DNA of 16,801 nt from CAYJPV01 sp964396055 (GTDB lineage Bacteria; Acidobacteriota; Vicinamibacteria; Vicinamibacterales; JAKQTR01), in NCBI GenBank assembly GCA_964396055.1, contig CAYNDV010000100.1, forward strand, positions 1 through 16,801, in the 5' to 3' direction. The notes beneath the pieces were generated by a model. That model did no database searches. It saw only the letters and a list, made by a program, of their open reading frames with translations, and had not been told where the DNA came from. Below are positions 7,839-16,737 of the stretch, in pieces (within the stretch, counting starts at the first letter, position 1; each line of letters begins with the position of its first letter). A program made the translations under genes and the position numbers.

Positions 7839-9761
7839 GCCCCCGATGAGCCGCTGCAGGACCTCGGGGTTCATGACGATCGTCATCTTCTGCTTCGCCT
7901 TCGACATGTAGGACGCCAGGAACTGGCCCTGCCGTTCGCGCAGCAGTTCCTGCTTCATGCCGTCGCGCGCGCCGGCGAGTTCGTCGGCCGGCACGTCCTT
8001 GCGCTCGAGCACCTTGACGATGGTGGTGCCGTTGAGGGTCGCGATCGGGTCGCTCACCGCGCCGACGGCCATGCCGAAGACGGCCTTCTCGACGGTCTGG
8101 TTGTAACCCACCTCGGGCAGCGGCGTGCCGCGGGCGATGAGCTCGCTGGTCTTGGCCTCGACGCCGGCCTTTTTCGCCGCCGCCTCGAAGTCCGCGGCGG
8201 CCTTCAGGGTGGCGCCCATGGTGGCCGCCCGCTCGGTGGCGAGCGTGCTGGCCTTCTCCTTCGTCACGTCGTCGCGCACGCGGTCCTTCACCTCATCGAG
8301 CTTCGGGATCGACGGATCCTGACGCCCGGCCAGGGCGGCGAACACGAAGCCGCGGGGCGTACGGACGGCGCCGGTCACCTTGCCGTCCTCGAGGTCGAAC
8401 ACCTCGGCGGCCACCTGCGGCGCGGCGCCCAGGCCCAGGATGGGCTCCTCGCGGGTGAAGAACCCGGATTCCTGCACCTTCCAGCCGCGGGCCGAGGCCA
8501 CCTTGTCGAGGTCGGCCGGCACCTTCAGCGTGGGCGCAATCTCGGCGGCGAGGGCCGAGGCCTGCCGCTGCACCCGCTCGGTCTTCAGCTGCTCGGTGAT
8601 CGCCGGGCGGACCTCGTCCAGCGTGCGGGTGGCGGCGGGCTTCTTGTCCGCCACCTTGATGATGTGGAAGCCGAAGGACGTCTTGATCAGCTCACTGACC
8701 GTCCCCGGCGCCAGGGTGAACGCCGCCTCCTCGAACTCGGGCACCATGCGGCCGCGCGAGAAGTAGTCGAGGTCGCCGCCCAGGGCCTGGCTCTGCTCGT
8801 CCTCGGAGTACTTCTTCGCCAGCGCGGCGAAGTCGCCGCCCTGCTTCACCTCGGCGAGCACCCTCTCGGCCGCGGCGCGGACGACGGCCTCGTCCTTGCC
8901 CTCGGTCTTCAGCAGGATGTGGCTCGCGCGCACCTGCTCGGGCGTGGAGTACTGGTCGAGGTTGTTGTTGTAGTAGCGCTCGATCTCGCGCGACGGCACC
9001 GTGACGCCCGCGCGCAGCTGGTCCTCGTCGACGAGGACGTAGCGGATCTTGCGGCGCTCGCCCACCCGGTAGGTGTCCTTGTGCGCCTCGTAGTAGGCCG
9101 CGATCTCGGCGTCGGTCGCGGTCACCTGGGCGCGGAAGGTGTCGGCGGAGACGTGCACCAGCTGCACCTTCACCTTCTCGTTGCGGCGCTTGTACTCGGC
9201 GTCGGCCTCGGCGTCGGTCACGGTCACCCAGTCGGTGACCATGGCGCGCAGCTTCTCGACGGTGAGCTGGCGGCGCAGGCTGGCCTCGAACTGGGACGTG
9301 GTCAGGGGCGGGCGCGCCATGTCGAGCACCTGGCGGTAACGCTGCTCGCCGACGAACTGGCCGTTCTCCTGGAACTCGGGCATGGCCAGGATGCGGTGGC
9401 GCACCTCGTCGTCGGTGACGGTGATGCCGAGGCGCTCGGCCTCCACCATCGCCGCCTCCTGGTCGACCAGCTGCTGCAGGATCTGCTGGTCGAAGCCCAG
9501 CTGCCGCAGGAGCTGCTCGTTGATGCCCTGGCCGTAGGCGTTGCGGTAGGCCTGCATCTGGTTCTGGTAGACGCGCGAGAACTCGGCCGCCGTAATCGAT
9601 CGACCGTTGACCCGGGCCACCTCGTCGGTGGGGGCCGCGGTGCCGCTGCCGTCGCTGCCGAGGAAGTCGGGAATGTAGAAGATGATGAAGGCGAGCACCA
9701 CGAGCGCCAGGCTCCACTTGAGCCAGCCCTTGTGACGCCGCATGCGGTCGAGCATCGTCAT
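7836..9761 (-). CDS. ppiD: PpiD/SurA-like membrane-anchored peptidyl-prolyl isomerase (641 aa)
   Basis: Periplasmic foldase anchored in the inner membrane, helping exported proteins fold after translocation. A short basic N-terminus (MTMLDRMRRHKGW) precedes one transmembrane helix (about 14-34, LKWSLALVVLAFIIFYIPDF), the PpiD arrangement. A SurA-N-like chaperone region (about 45-260) leads to a parvulin domain (about 275-370) with VRASHILLKTEG, LGGDLDYFSRGRMVPEFEEAAF and SFGFHIIKV. A degenerate second parvulin-like stretch and helical tail follow. Length is close to E. coli PpiD (623 aa). The ATG at 9761 was chosen because it sits just before the conserved start. A GTG at 9842 would add 27 low-complexity residues, and an ATG at 9755 is also possible. 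The stop lies inside the heptamer array. Confidence 0.9.
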   Translation of the reverse strand: MTMLDRMRRHKGWLKWSLALVVLAFIIFYIPDFLGSDGSGTAAPTDEVARVNGRSITAAEFSRVYQNQMQAYRNAYGQGINEQLLRQLGFDQQILQQLVDQEAAMVEAERLGITVTDDEVRHRILAMPEFQENGQFVGEQRYRQVLDMARPPLTTSQFEASLRRQLTVEKLRAMVTDWVTVTDAEADAEYKRRNEKVKVQLVHVSADTFRAQVTATDAEIAAYYEAHKDTYRVGERRKIRYVLVDEDQLRAGVTVPSREIERYYNNNLDQYSTPEQVRASHILLKTEGKDEAVVRAAAERVLAEVKQGGDFAALAKKYSEDEQSQALGGDLDYFSRGRMVPEFEEAAFTLAPGTVSELIKTSFGFHIIKVADKKPAATRTLDEVRPAITEQLKTERVQRQASALAAEIAPTLKVPADLDKVASARGWKVQESGFFTREEPILGLGAAPQVAAEVFDLEDGKVTGAVRTPRGFVFAALAGRQDPSIPKLDEVKDRVRDDVTKEKASTLATERAATMGATLKAAADFEAAAKKAGVEAKTSELIARGTPLPEVGYNQTVEKAVFGMAVGAVSDPIATLNGTTIVKVLERKDVPADELAGARDGMKQELLRERQGQFLASYMSKAKQKMTIVMNPEVLQRLIGG

Positions 9762-10162
9762 GGTACGAGTCACTCCAGGGGTGCCAGGTCCGGGCGCACC
9801 CTCCCCGGAGGCGCGCGACGGCGCCCCGCCACCGACCTGCACGGGTGGTGGAACTCCTAAGTGTATCGCCAGAAGTCGCGCAGCCGCAACCAGTTAACCG
9901 CGGCGTCCCCGACCGGGATTGCCGCCCCGGCGGTCCGCTGGCGCCAGGCGCGGGCTTCGGGACCCGTCAAGGTGCGCCCGTGTGCTATATTTGCTGAGAA
10001 CTGAGGTACTTAGCGTGCCACGGCCGGGATCCGGTCCCAGCCTGACGCCCGCCATAACCAAAGTCTGTACCCGGCGTGCAGGCGCACCGGCTCCGTACCG
10101 ATCCTGGGAGGCGCCGGCGACATCCCCTCGGGGCGCGGCCGGCCGGGTGACTGCGAGGCTGC
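9762..10162. other. 401-bp divergent intergenic region between ppiD and the cyclase operon
   Basis: No supported gene. On the minus strand a weak ppiD promoter is possible: TTGCGG (9884-9889) and TACACT (9860-9865), 18 apart. On the plus strand there is an extended -10 at 9983-9991. A leader of about 165 nt then runs to the cyclase GTG, with a hairpin at 10071-10090 and complementary TCCCAG (10035-10040) and CTGGGA (10104-10109). I do not recognise a known riboswitch class in it. Confidence 0.6.
9983..9991 (+). promoter_or_regulatory. Extended -10 promoter for the cyclase-mre operon (TGcTATATT)
   Basis: TG, one base, then TATATT lies in an isolated AT-rich patch of a GC-rich intergenic region. 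No convincing -35 element is present. It has the same architecture as the sppA promoter at 5885-5893. Transcription would start near 9998 and could serve the cyclase and the whole mre-mrdA-rodA cluster, since no larger intergenic gap follows. Confidence 0.5.
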
Positions 10163-11236
10163 GTGCCCGCCGGAAGGACGACCCAGCGCGCTCAGTCGCC
10201 GGACGCGAGTCCCGCGGCCCGCATCCGCGGCACGCAGGCGGCGGCCCGCGCGGCGCTCGCGCAGCGCGGCACGCTGACGGACCTGCTGCGCGACACGCTC
10301 GGCGAGTCCGATCCGGGGCGGATTGCGTCGGTGTTCATCGACCGCCTGTCGGTGTGGCTGCCGTTCGAAGGCTGGGGCGTCGTCATGGCGGACGGGTTCG
10401 GCCAGGTGACCCTGGCGGGGGCGCGCGGCCTGCGCGACGGCCTGCACGGGCCGCTGCTGGCCGTGGGCACGTGGGTGATCCAGGAGGGCGAGCCGTTCCG
10501 CTCGGGCAACCTCGCGCGCGACCCGCGCATCGCCGGCGCGATGCCGTCCACGGTGCTGGCGCTGCCGCTGTTCTGCCGCGGCCACATCATCGGGGCGGTG
10601 GTGGGGATCGAGGCGGCGCCGAGCCCGCGGGCGCCGCAGTTGTCGGCCCGGGTGAGCGGGCTGCTGACGGCGGCCCTCGAGACGGTGGCCTACGGCCTGG
10701 ACCAGGCCTTCCGCCTGCAGCGGGCCGAGGCGATGTCGGTGACCGACGACCTCACGGGGCTGTACAATTCGCGGTTCCTCAAGGAGGCGCTGCACCGCGA
10801 GGCGAAGCGGGCGATGCGCTACGGCCGGCCGGTCACGGTGCTGTTCGTGGACCTCGACGGGTTCAAGAGCGTGAACGACACGCACGGGCACCTGGCGGGC
10901 AGCCGGACGCTCGTGGAGGTGGGCGCCATCATCCGTTCGAGCGCGCGCGAGAGCGACATCGTGGCGCGGTACGGCGGCGACGAGTTCGTGGTGGTGCTGC
11001 CCGACACGGGCAGCGACGGCGGGCTGGTGGTGGCGCGGCGCATCCGCGACCGCATCGCGGCCGAGAGCTTCCTGGCGTCGGCCGGCATCGGCTGCCGGCT
11101 CACGGCGTCGGTGGGCGTGGCCGCGCTGCCCGAGATGGGGCGGTCGGCCGAGGAACTGCTCGACTCGGCGGACCGGGCGATGTACCACGTGAAGGAAACC
11201 GGCAAGAACAACGTCTGCCTGGCGCCGCGCGTCTGA
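10163..11236 (+). CDS. GAF-GGDEF nucleotidyl cyclase; candidate Hypr (3',3'-cGAMP) synthase, 357 aa
   Basis: Makes a cyclic dinucleotide second messenger. An in-frame TGA at 10148 leaves the GTG at 10163 as the first start; GAGG lies 4 bases upstream. A GAF-like sensor fills about residues 45-185, with no signal peptide or membrane helix, so it is cytoplasmic. The GGDEF domain starts at DDLTGLYN (195-202). Seen are metal-binding D230, Asn N238 (base recognition), the I-site RESD at 262-265 and GGDEF at 271-275, all in exact register with PleD numbering as I recall it (D327, N335, R359-D362, G368). The guanine-contacting Asp (PleD D344, in GHxxGD) is Ser247 (GHLAGS). That substitution marks Hypr enzymes, which make cyclic AMP-GMP. 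It may still make c-di-GMP. mreB begins 26 bases downstream. Confidence 0.9.
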   Translation: MPAGRTTQRAQSPDASPAARIRGTQAAARAALAQRGTLTDLLRDTLGESDPGRIASVFIDRLSVWLPFEGWGVVMADGFGQVTLAGARGLRDGLHGPLLAVGTWVIQEGEPFRSGNLARDPRIAGAMPSTVLALPLFCRGHIIGAVVGIEAAPSPRAPQLSARVSGLLTAALETVAYGLDQAFRLQRAEAMSVTDDLTGLYNSRFLKEALHREAKRAMRYGRPVTVLFVDLDGFKSVNDTHGHLAGSRTLVEVGAIIRSSARESDIVARYGGDEFVVVLPDTGSDGGLVVARRIRDRIAAESFLASAGIGCRLTASVGVAALPEMGRSAEELLDSADRAMYHVKETGKNNVCLAPRV

Positions 11237-11250
11237 CGCCGGGTCTTTCT

Positions 11251-11254
11251 GGAG
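11251..11254 (+). promoter_or_regulatory. Ribosome-binding site GGAG deciding the TTG start of mreB
   Basis: GGAG lies 8 bases before TTG at 11263. No in-frame ATG or GTG occurs near the conserved MreB N-terminus, so this site fixes the rare TTG start. Confidence 0.75.
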
Positions 11255-11262
11255 TAACGAGT

Positions 11263-12288
<1,026 letters not shown>

Positions 12289-12290
12289 CG

Positions 12291-12329
12291 CGCGGATCGC
12301 GGGCTCCGGCCTGGACGGGCCGGTCCGCG
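12291..12329 (+). promoter_or_regulatory. Intercistronic stem-loop between mreB and mreC
   Basis: CGCGGA (12291-12296) pairs with TCCGCG (12324-12329), and inside it CCGGCC (12306-12311) pairs with GGCCGG (12318-12323) around TGGACG. It begins 2 bases after the mreB stop and has no U-tract. It could protect or partly attenuate the transcript so that mreB exceeds mreC; this is inference. Confidence 0.4.
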
Positions 12330-12346
12330 GGCGCGACGGGCAACGC

Positions 12347-13189
12347 ATGGCCCTTCCGGACATCCGCCACCGTGTCCGCTATCTGTTTGCCGCGGTCATG
12401 GTCGGGCACATCCTGCTCATCTCCTCCCAGGTGAACTCGCAGCGTGGCGTGTCCCTGCTGCAGGAGGCCCTGACGCTGGCCGTCGTCGAGACGCAGCGCG
12501 TGGCCTGGGGCGTGGTCGGCGGCGTGCGCCACGTGTGGGACTCGTACGTCGCCCTGCGCGGCCTGCGCGCGGAGAACGACCGGCTCGCGCGTGAGGCGGC
12601 GGACCTGCGCGTGCAGCTGCAGCAGGAGCGGGCCCTGGCGCGCGGCGCCGGCGAGCTGCGCGAGCTGCTCGGGCTGCGCCAGCAGCTGGCGTGGACGACC
12701 GAGGCCGCCGAGGTGATCGGGGGGAGCGCGTCGCCGGATTTCCGCGCCATCACGATCGACAAGGGCCACGCCGCCGGCCTGCGCGACGACATGGCCGTCA
12801 TCGCCCCGGCCGGCGTCGTGGGCCGCACCGTGGATCCCTCGCCGCGCGCCTCGTCGGTGCAGCTGCTCACCGACCAGAACGCCGCCGCCGCGGCGATGGT
12901 GGCCCGGTCGGGATCGCAGGGCATCGTGGTGGGCGCCGGCGACGGCAGCCTGCGCCTGGAGTACCTGTCGGCGGTGGCCGACGTGCACGAGGGCGACGAG
13001 GTGGTCACCGCCGGGCTCGACGGCGTGTACCCGAAGGGCATCCGGATCGGCCGCGTGAGCCGCGTGGAGCGCGCCGGGCCGTCGATCCGGCGGGTCGTCG
13101 TCGCGCCGGCGGTCGACTTCTCGAGCCTCGAACTGGTGCTGGTGGTGACGACGCCGCCGGCGCCGGTCGTCGGGCCGGGGCGCCCGTGA
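12347..13189 (+). CDS. mreC: Rod-shape-determining protein MreC (280 aa)
   Basis: Bitopic periplasmic scaffold of the elongasome that activates PBP2. An N-terminal transmembrane helix (about 12-28, LFAAVMVGHILLI) leads to a coiled coil (about 65-100, LRAENDRLAREAADLRVQL, then LRELLGL). Two beta-barrel domains follow (about 115-270), with the typical IDKGHAAGLRDDMAVIAPAG, a GVVGRT turn and DEVVTAGLDGVYPKGIRIG. The ATG at 12347 has only a weak purine-rich site (GACGGG). Its TGA overlaps the mreD GTG, so translation is probably coupled. Confidence 0.95.
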   Translation: MALPDIRHRVRYLFAAVMVGHILLISSQVNSQRGVSLLQEALTLAVVETQRVAWGVVGGVRHVWDSYVALRGLRAENDRLAREAADLRVQLQQERALARGAGELRELLGLRQQLAWTTEAAEVIGGSASPDFRAITIDKGHAAGLRDDMAVIAPAGVVGRTVDPSPRASSVQLLTDQNAAAAAMVARSGSQGIVVGAGDGSLRLEYLSAVADVHEGDEVVTAGLDGVYPKGIRIGRVSRVERAGPSIRRVVVAPAVDFSSLELVLVVTTPPAPVVGPGRP

Positions 13190-13710
13190 AGCAGGCGGCC
13201 CGTGTCCTCGGCGCGATCGGGGCGGCGCTGGTGCTGCAGAGCCTGCTGGCGCGGGGCCTCGGCGACGCGCGGCTGTACATCGACCTGCCCCTGGTCGCCG
13301 TGGTCTGGACGGCGTTGACCGGGGGACGGGTGGCGGGCCTGCTCGGCGGCACGCTGGCCGGCCTGGCGCAGGACGCCGCGGGCGGCGGCGTCCTGGGGAT
13401 CAGCGGCCTGGCCAAGAGCCTGGCGGGGTTCCTGGCCGGGGTCACCGGCACGCAGTTCATCGTGACGCAGACCCTGCCCCGCGTCCTGGTGTTCATGGGC
13501 GCGACGGCGGTGAGTTCGGGGCTCTTCATGGCGCTCTACGCGATGCTCGGCCTGCGCCAGTTCGACCGCGCGTGGCTCGACATCCTGCTGCAGGCCGCCA
13601 GCAACGGGCTGGTGGGCGCCATGATCTTCGAGGTGGCCGACGTCCTGCCCGGCATGCGCGAGCGCTGGCGCGTGCGGCGCGAGTACCGGCAGCGCGCGAG
13701 GTTCCGCTGA
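13186..13710 (+). CDS. mreD: Rod-shape-determining membrane protein MreD (174 aa)
   Basis: Small inner-membrane partner of MreC. The protein is almost entirely hydrophobic with about five membrane segments: ALVLQSLLARGL, then IDLPLVAVVWTAL, GLLGGTLAGLAQDA, VLVFMGATAVSSGLF and a final helix before the basic tail RERWRVRREYRQRARFR. The GTG start overlaps the mreC stop (GTGA), and mrdA starts 2 bases after its stop. Position and topology drive the call, as MreD sequences are poorly conserved. Length fits the family (about 160-180). Confidence 0.9.
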   Translation: MKQAARVLGAIGAALVLQSLLARGLGDARLYIDLPLVAVVWTALTGGRVAGLLGGTLAGLAQDAAGGGVLGISGLAKSLAGFLAGVTGTQFIVTQTLPRVLVFMGATAVSSGLFMALYAMLGLRQFDRAWLDILLQAASNGLVGAMIFEVADVLPGMRERWRVRREYRQRARFR

Positions 13711-13712
13711 CG

Positions 13713-15626
13713 ATGGTGCCCGGAGTTACCGAGGATCGCCGCCGCATCAACGTCCGCCTGCTCGTCCTCAAGGTGGCCACGGTGGTGGTGTTCCTGGCGC
13801 TCGGCGTGAGCTTCTGGTACCTCCAGGTGGTCCGCCACCAGCAGTACCAGGTGATGGCCGAGAACAACCACCAGCGGCGCCTGCCGCTGCGCGCCCCGCG
13901 CGGCATCCTCTTCGACCGCCGCGGCCGCGTCCTGGTGGAGAACCGCGACGCCTTCTCGATTTCCATCCTGCGGGAGCACACCACGAACCTCGACCGGACG
14001 ATCCAGATGCTGGCGTCGGCCACCGGCGTTGCCGAGAGCGACGTGCGCGCCGCCGTGGGCCGCTACCGCGGCCAGCCGTCGTACCGGCCCGTCGTCGTCA
14101 TCAACGACGCCACGCTGGCGCAGGTGTCGGCGGTGCTGGCCCGGCGGCTCGACCACGAGATGCCGGGCGTGGTCGTCGAGCGCGTGCCCACGCGGCGGTA
14201 TCCCGAAGGCGGCCTGGCGGCCCACCTGATCGGGTACGTCGGCGAGGCCACGGAGGCGCAGGTGAGCGCGAGCGGCCTGCGCAGCGGGGCCATCGTCGGC
14301 CAGTCGGGCGTGGAGCGCGCCTACAACCGCCAGTTGATGGGCATCGACGGCGAGCGCCGCGTGATGGTGAACAGCGTGGGCCGCGAGGTGAACACCCTCG
14401 AGGAAGTGATGCCCACCGAAGGCCAGCGCGTGCAGTTGACGATCGACTACGATGTCCAGCGCGCGGCCGAGACGGCCTTCCGGGAACTGGGGTTCGCCGG
14501 CGCGGCCGTGGTGCTCGACCCGCGCACGGGCGAGATCCTCTCGCTCGTGAGCCTGCCCGCCTACGATCCCAACGCGTTTGCCGCCGGCATCGACCGCGTC
14601 TCGTGGTCGCGCCTGAACACCGACCGCCTGCGCCCGCTGCAGAACCGCGCGATCCAGGGCCGCTACTCGCCCGGCTCGACCTTCAAGGCCATCGTGGCCA
14701 CGGCGGCCCTCGAGGAGGGGATCGTGACGCCGGACCACAAGGTCCTGTGCCTGGGCGGCGCGACGTTCTACGACCGGTTCTTCCAGTGCAACACGAAGGG
14801 CGGCCACGGCTACGTGGACATGCGGCGCGCCATCGAGAAGTCGTGCAACGTGTACTTTTACACGCTGGGCAACATGCTGGGCGTGGACCGCATCCACAAG
14901 TGGGCGGAGATCCTCGGGCTGGCGGGGCAGACGGGCGTGGACCTGCCCAACGAGGCCGACAGCCTCGTGCCGTCCACCGCCTGGAAGAAGGCGCGGACGG
15001 GGCAGAAGTGGTACGCGGGCGAGACGATCTCCGTCGCCATCGGCCAGGGGCAGGTGTCCGTGACGCCCATCTCGCTGGCCGCCGCCTACGCGGCGATCGC
15101 CAACGGCGGGTCGCGGGTGACGCCGTACCTGCTGCGGGCGTTCGACAGCGGGTCCGGCTGGCGCATGCAGACGCCGCCGCCGCCGCCGACGGCCCCCGTG
15201 CGCCTGCACGCCGAGACGGTGTCCACCCTGCACGACGGCCTCTGGGCGGTGGTGAACGGCGCGGGCACGGGCCGCAACGCGCGCGTGGAGGGCCGCGACG
15301 TGTCGGGCAAGACCGGCACCGCCCAGGTCATCTCGCTGCAGGGCGGCAAGCAGGCCGCCGGCAAGACCGACCGGGATTTGCGGGACCACGGCTGGTTCGC
15401 CTTCTTCGCGCCGCGCGACAACCCCGAGATCGCCGGCGTGGTGTTCGCCGAGCACAGCGAGCACGGGTCGGAGGCGGCGCGCATCGCGCGCCACGTGATC
15501 GAGACCTATTACGCCGTCAAGGAGGGCCGGCCGCTGCCGGTCTTCGTGGCGCCTCCCGTGCCCGGGCCCGTGGCCGTCGCGGCCGCCGCGACCGCGGTGC
15601 CGGGCGCCGCCCCGAGGCCGCAGTAG
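13713..15626 (+). CDS. mrdA: Penicillin-binding protein 2, elongasome transpeptidase (637 aa)
   Basis: Class B PBP that crosslinks side-wall peptidoglycan with RodA. One N-terminal transmembrane helix (about 16-36) anchors it in the inner membrane; the rest is periplasmic. The pedestal starts at RAPRGILFDRRGRVLVENRD. The transpeptidase motifs are complete: SxxK with nucleophile S322 and K325 (SPGSTFKA), SxN at S377-N379 (KSCNVYFY) and KTG at 533-535 (SGKTGTAQ). Length is near E. coli PBP2 (633). The ATG at 13713 has GAGG 11 bases upstream. The last 25 or so residues are a Pro/Ala/Val-rich tail of unclear role. Confidence 0.96.
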   Translation: MVPGVTEDRRRINVRLLVLKVATVVVFLALGVSFWYLQVVRHQQYQVMAENNHQRRLPLRAPRGILFDRRGRVLVENRDAFSISILREHTTNLDRTIQMLASATGVAESDVRAAVGRYRGQPSYRPVVVINDATLAQVSAVLARRLDHEMPGVVVERVPTRRYPEGGLAAHLIGYVGEATEAQVSASGLRSGAIVGQSGVERAYNRQLMGIDGERRVMVNSVGREVNTLEEVMPTEGQRVQLTIDYDVQRAAETAFRELGFAGAAVVLDPRTGEILSLVSLPAYDPNAFAAGIDRVSWSRLNTDRLRPLQNRAIQGRYSPGSTFKAIVATAALEEGIVTPDHKVLCLGGATFYDRFFQCNTKGGHGYVDMRRAIEKSCNVYFYTLGNMLGVDRIHKWAEILGLAGQTGVDLPNEADSLVPSTAWKKARTGQKWYAGETISVAIGQGQVSVTPISLAAAYAAIANGGSRVTPYLLRAFDSGSGWRMQTPPPPPTAPVRLHAETVSTLHDGLWAVVNGAGTGRNARVEGRDVSGKTGTAQVISLQGGKQAAGKTDRDLRDHGWFAFFAPRDNPEIAGVVFAEHSEHGSEAARIARHVIETYYAVKEGRPLPVFVAPPVPGPVAVAAAATAVPGAAPRPQ

Positions 15627-15629
15627 GAG
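15625..15629 (+). promoter_or_regulatory. Shine-Dalgarno AGGAG of rodA embedded in the mrdA stop
   Basis: AGGAG begins inside the mrdA TAG and ends 7 bases before the rodA ATG. This geometry favours reinitiation, which would hold PBP2 and RodA near equal amounts. Confidence 0.7.
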
Positions 15630-15636
15630 CCGCGCC

Positions 15637-16737
15637 ATGCTGGAACGACGGCTCTACCTGCACGTGGACTGGCTCCTGGTGAGCGCCGTCTATCTGCTCG
15701 CCGTCATCGGAACGGTTCTGATCTACGCCGCCACCAACGACCCCACGCGCGCCACGGCGTCGCGGCTCTACATGACGCAGGTGTACGCCCTCGGCCTCGG
15801 CACCGTGGCGCTCATCATCTGCGCGTCGATCGACTACCGGGTGCTGGCCGACCGGTCGCACCTGTTCTACATCGCCCTGCTGGCCCTGCTGCTCTACGTG
15901 CTGTTCTTCGGCGCGGTGCGCGGCGGCGGCCGGCGCTGGATCGCGCTGCCGGTCTTCAACCTGCAGCCCTCCGAACTCGTCAAGGTGGGCCTGGCCCTGC
16001 TGCTGGCCCGGCTCTACGGCGACAGCCGCCGGCGCGTGCCCACCGCCACCGACCTGGCGATCGGCGGCGTGCTGACGGCGATCCCGCTCCTGCTCATCGC
16101 GCGGCAGCCCGACCTGGGCACGGCCGTCACCCTCATCCCCGTGCTGGCGGGCATCGTCTTCGTGGCCGGCATGCGCCTGAAGGTGGCCGGCGCCCTGCTG
16201 GCCCTGGCCATCGTGGCGTCGCCCGTGGTGTGGGCGTACGGCCTGCAGGACTACCAGAAGGGGCGCATCCTGACCTTCCTCGACCCGTGGCGCGACCCGC
16301 GCGGCGCGGGGTACCAGCAGATCCAGGCCCAGATCACCGTCGGCTCCGGCGGACTCTGGGGCAAGGGGTTCCAGCAGGGCACCCAGGGGCAGCTGAGCTT
16401 CCTGCCGGTGGCCCACAACGACTTCATCTTCTCCGTGCTGGCCGAGGAGCACGGCTTCGCCGGCGTGCTCGCCGTGCTGGCGCTGTACGCGTTTGTCGTC
16501 ATGCGCGCGCTCGAGACCGCGCGCCTGGCCAAGGACCGCCTGGGCACGTTCCTGGTGATTGGCGTCCTGGCCAGTTTCACGTTTCAGGTGGTGTACAACG
16601 TCGCGATGTCCGCGGGGCTGGCCCCGGTCAAGGGGCTCACGCTGCCGCTGCTGAGCTACGGCGGGTCGTCGGTGATTGCGACGCTCGCGGGCATCGGGCT
16701 CATCCTCAACGTGAGGATGCGGAGGTTCACGAACTGA
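15637..16737 (+). CDS. rodA: SEDS peptidoglycan glycosyltransferase RodA (366 aa)
   Basis: Polymerises lipid II into glycan strands at the inner membrane, paired with PBP2. About ten transmembrane segments. SEDS signatures are seen: GRRWIALPVFNLQPSELVK, ARQPDLGTAVTLIP, DPWRDPRGAGYQQIQAQITVGSGG, and AHNDFIFSVLAEEHGFAG with the essential Asp at D262, the same number as in E. coli RodA as I recall. The end VKGLTLPLLSYGGSS is the family's C-terminal motif. RodA rather than FtsW because of the operon context beside mrdA. Length is normal (about 370). Confidence 0.97.
   Translation: MLERRLYLHVDWLLVSAVYLLAVIGTVLIYAATNDPTRATASRLYMTQVYALGLGTVALIICASIDYRVLADRSHLFYIALLALLLYVLFFGAVRGGGRRWIALPVFNLQPSELVKVGLALLLARLYGDSRRRVPTATDLAIGGVLTAIPLLLIARQPDLGTAVTLIPVLAGIVFVAGMRLKVAGALLALAIVASPVVWAYGLQDYQKGRILTFLDPWRDPRGAGYQQIQAQITVGSGGLWGKGFQQGTQGQLSFLPVAHNDFIFSVLAEEHGFAGVLAVLALYAFVVMRALETARLAKDRLGTFLVIGVLASFTFQVVYNVAMSAGLAPVKGLTLPLLSYGGSSVIATLAGIGLILNVRMRRFTN

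Noticed and set aside
9762..9842. GTG start of ppiD at 9842 adding 27 residues
   Set aside because: The added residues are Gly/Pro/Ala-rich and precede the conserved cytoplasmic start and membrane helix; the ATG at 9761 is more likely, although GTG is not excluded.
9998..10162. GEMM-I (c-di-GMP/cGAMP) riboswitch in front of the cyclase
   Set aside because: I could not find the conserved GEMM core segments in this leader; only generic hairpins are visible.
10163..11236. Degenerate, inactive GGDEF protein
   Set aside because: GGDEF, the metal Asp residues and the RxxD site are all intact; only the base-recognition Asp differs, which suggests altered specificity rather than loss.
13536..15638. 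A 700-codon minus-strand open frame opposite mrdA
   Set aside because: It is His/Arg/Ala-rich with no recognisable domain, and lies exactly antisense to a gene with intact catalytic motifs; such frames are expected at this GC content.
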